A DNA stretch of 64,000 nucleotides, from positions 1 to 64,000 of the forward strand of contig JASWJB010000089.1 of NCBI GenBank assembly GCA_032433595.1. The letters are read 5' to 3'. The stretch's first letter is position 1. Each line of letters begins with the position of its first letter. Below, piece by piece: positions 57,130-64,000 of the stretch. Source of the stretch: Conoideocrella luteorostrata (taxonomy: Eukaryota; Ascomycota; Sordariomycetes; Hypocreales; Clavicipitaceae). Below the pieces are notes generated by a model. That model saw nothing but the letters and a program-made list of their open reading frames with translations, was not told the origin of the DNA and searched no databases. The position numbers and the translations under genes were made by a program.

Positions 57130-57600
57130 TATCGCGGGTCAATCTGACGAGCTCGTTAAAAAGGCTTAAATCTCGGAAGACGTATATGCTGCAAGAGGCA
57201 TTTGATATTGCAAGTCGATCTGACGAGCTCGTTGAAAAGGCTCAAATCTCGGAACGTACAGTGCACAAAGGATCTGTAGGAAGCACAGGGCTTCTGATTT
57301 GACGTCAAAAGGTTCTTGCACGAAGCAATAGGTAAAGCAAAAGTATTCAATTCAATTCGTCTGTCTATCTAAGAAAGAAGGATAAGAGAGAGGAATGCCG
57401 CCGAGCGCGGCGTATAAATGCGGCACGCTAGGGTGGCCAGGTGATCTTGACGAGGGATTCCAACAGAAAGTTGGTTAACGAGCTCATTGAAAGGTTCAAA
57501 TCTCAGAAGACGTACACTGCACAAAGCATTAGATATCAAAAGCTAGTTAACAAGCTCGTTGAAAGGTTTAGATCTCAGAAGACTTACACTGCAGCTCAGG
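57130..57600 (+). repeat. Four copies of a roughly 70-bp tandem repeat, split by an LTR
   Basis: Copies start near 57138, 57208, 57472 and 57545. Each holds (A/T)ACGAGCTCGTT followed by AAATCTCGGAAGACGTA-like sequence and ACTGCACAAAG or a variant. Copies 2 and 3 are separated by an LTR-like element (57275-57465). In one frame the units code for LVNELIERFKSQKTYTAQ-like phrases, but no long gene is formed. Confidence 0.75.
57275..57465 (-). mobile_element. Diverged LTR-like element inside the repeat array
   Basis: Read on the minus strand it begins TGTTGGAATCCCTCGTCAAG and ends CTGTGCTTCCTACA, length 191. Shares the ends, overall length and a CTTTCTTAGATAGACAGACG-like block with the 200-bp LTR family. 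Flanks (GGATC and GAAAG) do not match. It interrupts the 70-bp repeat. Confidence 0.6.
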
Positions 57601-57654
57601 ATTTCGGCCAGGATCCCAGTCAGAATCGTCGTCACGATTGTAGCGGTCGGAAGG

Positions 57655-57860
57655 TGTAGGTTGCACAGGGGGTTGTGCAACGTGGTATTAATATCAGTGC
57701 AATTCAATAAGCAAAAACAGTGTATCCAAATCTTCTATCTAAGAAGAGGAAAGCAGGTCAAGTTACAAGGCTCGATATCGCCGTATAGATAGCGTGGCAA
57801 AAAGGTGACCACGTGACTCGTACCGTGCTTCTCATTGTGTTTGGCGGCAGTATTCCAACA
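57655..57860 (-). mobile_element. Solo LTR, diverged copy, 206 bp
   Basis: Read on the minus strand it begins TGTTGGAATACTGCCGCC and ends GTGCAACCTACA. Contains CACGTGGTCACC, a TATCTATACGGCG box and CTTGACCTG. Flanks are GAAGG (57650-57654) and GAAGC (57861-57865), four of five bases equal, consistent with a decayed target-site duplication. Confidence 0.85.
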
Positions 57861-57869
57861 GAAGCGGGA

Positions 57870-58215
57870 AAAGTCAGCTGCTAATTATGATGATACTGCT
57901 GATGATGGCCCTAGGTCGGGATTGCGGGGATTCTCGTCACGATCGTAGCGGTCGGGAGAAACGTCTCATGCCGCTTCTGATGATGGCCACTAGTTAAGAT
58001 TCAGGTGAAGATTCTCGTCACGATTGCAGTCAGAATTCGGGTCAGGATTCTCGTCACAATCGTAGTTGTCGGGAGAAAAGCCAGATGCTGCTGATGATGG
58101 CCACTGGTTGGGGTTCCGGGGATTTTCACGGTTGTACGATCGGGAGGGAAAAAGTCAGATAACGATGATGATGCCGTTGGGACCGCTGCTGCTGATGATA
58201 ATGATGATGATAATG
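57870..58215. repeat. Imperfect tandem repeats with GAT/TGC-rich tracts
   Basis: The phrase GATTCTCGTCACGAT(C/T)GTAG recurs near 57920, 58010 and 58045, usually followed by (G/T)GTCGGGAGAAA and a GCTGATGATGGCCACT block. A related piece (GTCACGATTGTAGCGGTCGG) lies at 57630 across the LTR. Ends in a GATGATGATAATG microsatellite near 58190-58215. Confidence 0.7.
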
Positions 58216-58262
58216 TGGGTTTGCACAGGGGGGCTGTGCAAGTGATCTAGATCATATGCAAA
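58216..58262 (-). mobile_element. Truncated LTR end
   Basis: GTTTGCACAGGGGGGCTGTG followed by GTGATCTAGATCATATGCA matches the terminal 45 bases of the LTR family (minus orientation). The rest of the element is missing. Confidence 0.6.
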
Positions 58263-59275
58263 AGAAGGTGTTAGAGAAGAGGGTCCTCATTAACGTAGCA
58301 ACTATCCTCAGTGCTAGCTGAATATCGATAGCGAGCAATAAAACAGGTCTTCCAACGAGGAAATAGCACGAATAAGAGTATTCCTGGCTACGGCTGCATT
58401 TAACGCCCATCAATTCATAAAAACTTTAAGATTTTTGTATTGACAGTCCTTAGCAAGGATGGCTCTTCTGCAAAACGCTGGTGTTGTGCTTTTTACTAGT
58501 AGCTGAAAGAGTATCCCGGATGTGACGTAATTCTCCATTGGAGAACAAAGAGCCACCTAGCTGAATTCAAGACGTCGCAATAAAATACTTTGGCTCTGCA
58601 GGCAGCAGGGTGACTGCGCACTGCCATGGGAGATGTGACAAGATCTCAGATACTATAGTATGAGGCAATACAGTTTTGCATAGCTACTAGTACCGCGCAA
58701 ACAGGCTAAGCAGCTAAGGAAGCCTAACACGGAGTTAATAATAAAATTTATTAGAATTTGATTCACCTAATGCCTTGTTGAGGGAAAATAGTCACAGAAG
58801 CCGAAGGCTGGTGCTCAAAGCGTCAAAATTTTATTCTGGTTGCTCTACGGAGTAGTGACAGTGGCGCGGACGAAACCCGAAGGGATGCAAAAACTTATTG
58901 CCTGCTACTCTACAAGAATGCGCATCAGTCTCAGCGGCCGCCCGGTCAATCATATGCCGCCCCGTGTTGTCCCGCCTTCAGCCTATTATACATCAAAGAA
59001 AGCGGCGAGGCTACCACATAAAGGTGTTCACTGAAGTTACGCAATTACCCCGCTCCTGTCCATTCGAGTAGGTGATGTCAAGTATTCCGGACAGAATCTC
59101 ACATTGTCTCGGCCATGTCAGCTGCGTGCTAGATGCCTGTGATATTCACAGGAATGGCGCTTTGAGCCACGCCGATCCGTCTTGGCTCGGAGCTAATCGA
59201 TCTGTTTGGGGGCGCTTTGCTCACTATCTCTTATCAATCACTGATGATCGTAATCGTGCGCGAAGATTCGCCGCG
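58263..59275. other. Intergenic, upstream of the second NLR
   Basis: No supported gene. TACGGAGTA is at 58846-58854. The frame of the second NLR is open back to 59072 and includes an ATG at 59075, which may be an alternative start. Confidence 0.45.
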
Positions 59276-62200
59276 ATGAGGCGTCTTTTTCGCAAGCAGG
59301 CGAATAAGGCTTTCAGACGAAAGGGCGCCGAGAAGGAAACCGGTACTACGGGTCCTGTTGCGGATGCAGATAAGGAATACGAAGCCATTTTATCAGCTGC
59401 CGCAAGAAATTTCCCCAGCACCACAACCGGCGGGAGCGAGCCCAAGCGAACCGTCGCATCCATCGTGCATACACCAACGCCGAGGGCGGATGACGAAGAG
59501 GAAGACGATAGCCATGGGTTGTTTACTTTCGTTGATAAGTCCAGGCAAGAGTCTGACATCGTCGATATTGTGGCCTTGCATGGACTGAATGGCCATTATC
59601 GCAAAACCTGGACGACCACAGGAGCCGCTGGGAAAAATGTGAATTGGCTAAAGGACATGCTCCCCCAGCACATCCCCAACGCAAGAATAATGTCCTTTGG
59701 ATATGATTCCTCTGTGCAGTTCAGCAAGTCCACATCAGGAATCAATGAATTTGCAGAAGGGCTCCTTGCCGATCTCATGACATGCAGGAATAGCAACAAG
59801 GAAAAAGAGCGGCCGCTCATCTTTATTTGTCATAGTCTTGGTGGTATCGTCTTCAAACAGGTAAGTAGAAGTGAATAACTATTCTTTTTCTTCTTTTCTC
59901 ATTTTCTCCATCCATTATACACGCGCTGATCGTGCATTTGTCAAAGGCCCTTGTGAGGGCTCGAGAACGAGATCACTTCACCAGTCTTCTCAGACAGATC
60001 CGGGGTGTTGCATTTTTCGGAACACCGCATGCCGGGTCAACGTCTGCAAAGTTCGGCGAGATCCTTGCGACGATCTTGAAGGCATCTACATTGGGGGCCA
60101 ATACTAATTCTAAACTGGTGGCTGATCTTAAGAGCAAGTCGGAAACACTGCGTGGAATCTCCAAGTCGTTTGTCGATCGCAGCAAGGCGCTACGTATCCT
60201 CAGTTTCTATGAAACTGAAAAGATGGACTTTCTGAATTTCCAGGTACGTCACGAGCATTGCATGACTACGAGGGGATATAGCCAAGTTGCAGTTAGGTTT
60301 TAACCAACTCAATATCACAGGTTGTGGATCAAGAGTCCGCAAGGTTGAATCTGCCTAACGAGATTTGTATCCCCATTTCCGGCAATCATGTTACTATGTG
60401 TAAATTCTCAAACTCCCAGGCTGGCCTGCGAAAGTTCCGGAGTGTCTCGAATCATTTGAAAAACATGGCGGAGGAGTTAAATGCCACCGAGGTTTCCCAC
60501 ATTTCGAGTGAGCCTCAGCTTTGGCAGATACATGTTCGAGCATAGCTAAAAGTGGCTGTAGGCTTGTCCGAACCCGAACAACGTGAGTGTCTTCGCGGTT
60601 TTTATCACGAGAACTACGAGTCGTATCGTAATAGAAATCCCGATCGGATTGCTGGTACCTGCGAGTGGTTTTTGCGTCATCCAGAATATCGGAACTGGAG
60701 GACTAAAGAGTCCTCCGGCCTACTCTGGGTATCGGCAGACCCTGGATGCGGAAAATCAGTCCTGGCAAAATTTCTGGTGGAGCATCTGAGAAAGCCAGAG
60801 TCCAAACAGGACCACCCTGAGCTGCTGTGTCACTTTTTCTTCAAAGACGACAGCAATGAGCAACGCAGTTCCGTCCTTGCGCTGCGAGCACTGCTGCATC
60901 AGATCTTCTCCGACGATAAGGCCTTGCTCCGGCATGCATTCCCTGTTTTCGAGTCTAAAGGCATGGCAATGTTCCATGACTTTGAGAGCATGTGGGATAT
61001 TCTATCCAGCGTCGCGATGGATCCGGAGGCCACCAGTCTACTCATCGTTCTGGACGCACTGGACGAATGCGAGACGGCATCTCAAATGAAGTTGTTAACA
61101 AGTCTCAACAAGCTATACAACCACAAGGCTGTAAGAAGTGAAAAGCCTTTTCTCAAGGTGATTCTTCTCAGCCGTCCAGAAAATAACATCAAATGCTCCT
61201 TTAATAACAGCGTAGAAACCGTCCGGCTACGTGGCGAAGACGAGACGGAGGCTATTAGCGGTGACGTAGAACTAGTCGTCCGCAGCCACTTTGATGAACT
61301 AGAGTTTCAAGGCCTGCCACGAGATTTTCTCTCAGAGCTACAAAATTCTTTAATTCAGAGGGCGGATCGGACGTTCTTGTGGACCACATTGATGATTCGG
61401 CTTTTCAAAGACGCTGCAATTTCGGGGGCTTCGCAGAAGGAACTGCTAGAGATACTGGAAAACCGCGACATCTATGCCATCTATTCGAAATTGCTCGAAA
61501 GAGCCACGCATGTAGATCGATCAAATAAGCTTCTCCAGTTAGTTCTAGCAGCTGCGCGACCGTTGAGTCTCGACGAGCTCAACATCGCATTGGTCGTTAG
61601 TCCACAGCTGCTCACCTTTACGGAACTCCAGGCGAATCTGAAACATCCTATGGAGAATTACGTCAAATCGACGTGTGGGCATTTTATCCGCATCATCCGC
61701 TCTGGAGTCTTTCTCATTCACCAAAGCGCTCGGGAATTCCTGCTCCAGCGTCTGCCAGGGGGAGAAGCTGCTCTCGGAACCGTGCCCCATTCACTGATCT
61801 CCGAGGAGTGCGACAGCACTCTCCTCAGAAGTTGTATGTCATACCTCTTTCTCATGGTGGTTGCTGCAGACAGAGAACAGCATACCAATGAGTTTGTTGA
61901 CTACGCAGGGACCTACTGGCCCCAGCATCTCAAAGATACAAATGACGAAATCTTTGACGAAATTGTGGATGTAGTCCTTGGGGAAAGCACGAAATCACCT
62001 AAACACGAGCATCAGTGGCTACTCGTACATGATGTCATCGTCCAAATCGACAACTGGAGATTCTTCTCTACTATGGTCCCATGCACTCAGCAACTAGCTA
62101 TCGATCAGATGCTTGATAGGCTCATTATCCGCCTTCTAGGCGATGAGAGAGTTGATGTGGAAGCAACTGACTCCGATGGGAGGGCTCTCCTTCATCATGC

Positions 62201-62915
62201 ATCCGCCGTCGGATCTCCGAATTTGGTGACAACGCTAGTCGATAAGGGCCTCAATGTCTCTGCTTTGGATAACAAAAACAACACGCCATTGCATCTTGCA
62301 TTCACAGGCCCCCAATGGGGCGAGAGCTCGGATGACGGTGCTGGTAAGCAACGTACTATGCTTTACGACAGAGAACGCAAAGAATATGCCCAGCCCAACC
62401 CTCCGCAGATGCTCAGCGAGACGAAGAACGGATTACGCAAGTCCTTTCGGAGGAGATGCCTTGAAGGGCGGGAAAATGATAACGAGGATGATAGCGAGGA
62501 CGACAGCGAAGACGTTAATGAAGAGTCTGTTTTAAGTGGACAGCAGTCGCCTTGGGTCACAGGGGACATTATGCATCTGCTGGTTTCCCAAGGCGCTGAC
62601 ATCAACGCCACCAACTCCGCAGGCGACACGCCGCTGCACTTGGCGATTGAATGCCGCGCGCCCAAGGCCACATCATGGCTACTATCTAACGGCGCCCAGG
62701 TGAACGCTAATAATGCGAAGCAGGAAACGGCTCTGCATTCTGCTGTTGATACCGGAAGTGCCAGTACCATAGAGGAGATCCTCAATTACAACCCAGACCT
62801 AAGTCGGCTTAATTGCAACGGGGAGACAGCATTCCAGGTCCTGAGAAGGCGACCAACAATTGACTACAGCATAGCGGGGCGACTACGAGACGAGCACGAA
62901 AATGTAGACCTCTAG
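59276..62915 (+). CDS. NLR-type STAND receptor: alpha/beta-hydrolase, NACHT, ankyrin repeats
   Basis: Four exons: 59276-59860, 59947-60243, 60321-60507, 60562-62915. Introns of 86, 77 and 54 nt (donors GTAAGT, GTACGT, GTGAGC) are all in phase, giving 1140 aa; the last removes an in-frame TAG. The start could also be 59075. Domains: PGAP1/DUF676-like hydrolase (DIVDIVALHGLNGHYRKTW, nucleophile HSLGG with Ser187, FFGTPHAGST). NACHT with Walker A ADPGCGKS (about 415-422), Walker B LLIVLDALDEC near 517, sensor-like LLSRPE. A helical winged-helix-type region follows, then degenerate ankyrin repeats (about 886-1126: DGRALLHHASAVGSPNLVTT, DTPLHLAIECRAPKATSWLL) split by an acidic Asp/Glu-rich insertion. 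Unlike its neighbour it has few, diverged repeats and no ZZ finger. Same orientation as the 50.8-kb NLR, 3.3 kb apart. Likely a defence or incompatibility sensor; ligand unknown. Confidence 0.9.
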
Positions 62916-63491
62916 GTCTAGGACGGCAAGGGCAAGGTTGTGACTCGGTACATAGGGATGTAAACGAGGGAGTTTAAGAGGGTCTGTTGGAGAGGCATTA
63001 CACATTTATTATTGCTTTTACAGAAAATTTATCGTCCCTCATGGACTTATCTTATGATGAAAAACACATTTAAGGCCAGCTATACCCCCCTGGTGAACAT
63101 CGGCAAGCAATATCAGGTTGCATTAACCTGCGGACTTGCGGATGTGTGTTGTGCGTCAGCGTGCGGCGTGTGGCGTGTGGGCTGTGGCGTGGCGTATGGA
63201 TGATTTCGGGCTCGCAGCATTGGACAAATTTAGGATGGGAGGGCCTCAGGGGAGCCGCAGGACTTACCCCACACCACACGAGAGGTTTGAACGGTTTGGT
63301 GACACCGACTCCGGCCAATGTACTAAAATATAACTTAAATAGCAAATCCAGATATTCCCTTCTCTTCACACTTTCCTTTCATAACACAATCAGCTCGCTC
63401 TGGTCCCTTTCTCTCCCTTACTTCTGCCAATACTACCCACATATATCATTGTTCAATCCGTCTACTTACAGGCCGCTGTCCCTGCCAAAAG
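62916..63491. other. Intergenic, no supported gene
   Basis: A TGTG(C/G)-rich stretch at about 63140-63190 has GCGTGTGGCGTGTGGGCTGT. CT-rich sequence at 63345-63420 could be the promoter of the small frames that follow. Confidence 0.45.
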
Positions 63492-63626
63492 ATGGCTCCA
63501 GAGCCCGCGGCTACCGACGCCACTCCCCCCGAGATCATCCCGGGTATCGTGGGTGTGCTCATAGGCCAACCTAATTTTATCCTCAGCGTCCGGAACTTAT
63601 TTGAGCGCTTTATAAGGCGAGAATGA
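63492..63626 (+). CDS. Possible small protein or first exon, 44 aa
   Basis: ATG at 63492 (AAAAGATGGCTCC, good context, preceded by a CT-rich leader with C/A-rich sequence). The frame codes for a Pro/Ala/Thr-rich start, then IIPGIVGVLIGQPNFILSV and a basic end, stop at 63624-63626. It is short, with a hydrophobic, Gly-containing middle. It may be a small protein, or an exon whose continuation I cannot place before the window ends. No family recognised. Confidence 0.3.
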   Translation: MAPEPAATDATPPEIIPGIVGVLIGQPNFILSVRNLFERFIRRE

Positions 63627-63889
63627 TAAGGTACCTCCAGCCAAGCAAAGTTCTAACCTTGATTTTTTCACTGGCGGTTGTGTTGATTGCAAAACGAACA
63701 ATCAATGCTGACCTGTTTAAGCCTCGCCCCTTTAACGGTGTAACCTCCACCTCAAGCGACCCGGTCCCATTCTGTACGCAGACGGGCCAAGCAACCAACC
63801 ACCCGTGGCTGATGACAGTGCCGATCCTCGAGGTTGCTGGTGCAATAGCCACTTTTATGAGACGAAATGGCACTAGGTGGTATTTATAA
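63623..63889 (+). CDS. Possible small membrane or secreted protein, 88 aa
   Basis: ATG at 63623 overlaps the stop of the preceding frame by four bases (ATGA). It has one hydrophobic segment (VLTLIFSLAVVLIA, residues about 10-23), then a polar part with one Cys and a second weak hydrophobic run. No family recognised. Overlapping frames are unusual in fungal nuclear DNA, so at most one of the two small frames is likely real. Confidence 0.25.
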   Translation: MIRYLQPSKVLTLIFSLAVVLIAKRTINADLFKPRPFNGVTSTSSDPVPFCTQTGQATNHPWLMTVPILEVAGAIATFMRRNGTRWYL

Positions 63890-64000
63890 ACATTTGCAAG
63901 ACCAAGGACGCGAAGGGAGTAATATACATTATATATTCTGTATAGATATGTGTGTCAATTCTGGCTGCAATCAATAGGCAATCGTTAACAGCTGCTCAAA

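Noticed and set aside
60543..60545. In-frame TAG as an inactivating stop in the second NLR
   Set aside because: It lies inside a well-formed 54-nt intron (GTGAGC...TGTAG) that joins the frames.

Overview
The window is nuclear DNA of a filamentous ascomycete. Genes carry short spliceosomal introns (49-94 nt, GTAAGT/GTATGT-like donors, AG acceptors), starts sit in A/C-rich contexts, intergenic DNA is long, and the families seen (HeLo-like N-terminus, NACHT-ankyrin receptors, FHA kinase, fungal TNT-type NADase, LaeA-like methyltransferase, DUF3435) are fungal. A hypocrealean sordariomycete is my best guess, from the protein families only. The window has low gene density, many broken genes, solo LTRs and AT-rich RIP-like tracts, so it reads as an accessory or subtelomere-like compartment.

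Layout. 3-20 kb: four genes for probable secreted proteins (3289-4569, 8841-9959, 11279-12158, 17851-19786) and one F-box-like ankyrin gene (5560-7164). The third is a TNT-fold NAD glycohydrolase. The first has an in-frame stop, and the fourth is split by a one-base shift in an A-run. 21.6-23.7 kb: a RIP-like, decayed FHA-kinase pseudogene. 24.2-34.5 kb: a decaying set of secondary-metabolism-type genes (14-TM MFS pseudogene, intact methyltransferase, cytochrome P450 with an N-terminal frameshift, truncated second MFS) abutting a broken C-terminus of a DUF3435/FluG-type protein. 37.3-38.8 kb: a secreted, probably GPI-anchored alpha/beta hydrolase. 41-43 kb: a HeLo-like plus ankyrin-type gene. 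47.3-47.8 kb: an EthD-domain gene.

48-64 kb: the most striking region. Two intact NLR-type (STAND) receptors lie in the same direction: alpha/beta-hydrolase-NACHT-ankyrin(19)-ZZ (50.8-55.9 kb, 1646 aa by my exon model) and alpha/beta-hydrolase-NACHT-ankyrin (59.3-62.9 kb, 1140 aa). Between and before them are solo LTRs with target-site duplications and tandem repeats. The 3' end of the first NLR, with its downstream flank, recurs as remnants at 13.8-14.1 kb and 49.0-49.4 kb; the second remnant is itself split by a solo LTR. The ankyrin repeats of the first NLR are nearly identical to one another, as expected for repeats under ongoing recombination. Together with the HeLo-like gene this looks like an allorecognition or innate-immunity island being copied and broken by transposition. 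All functions are inferred from sequence motifs; no database search was run.
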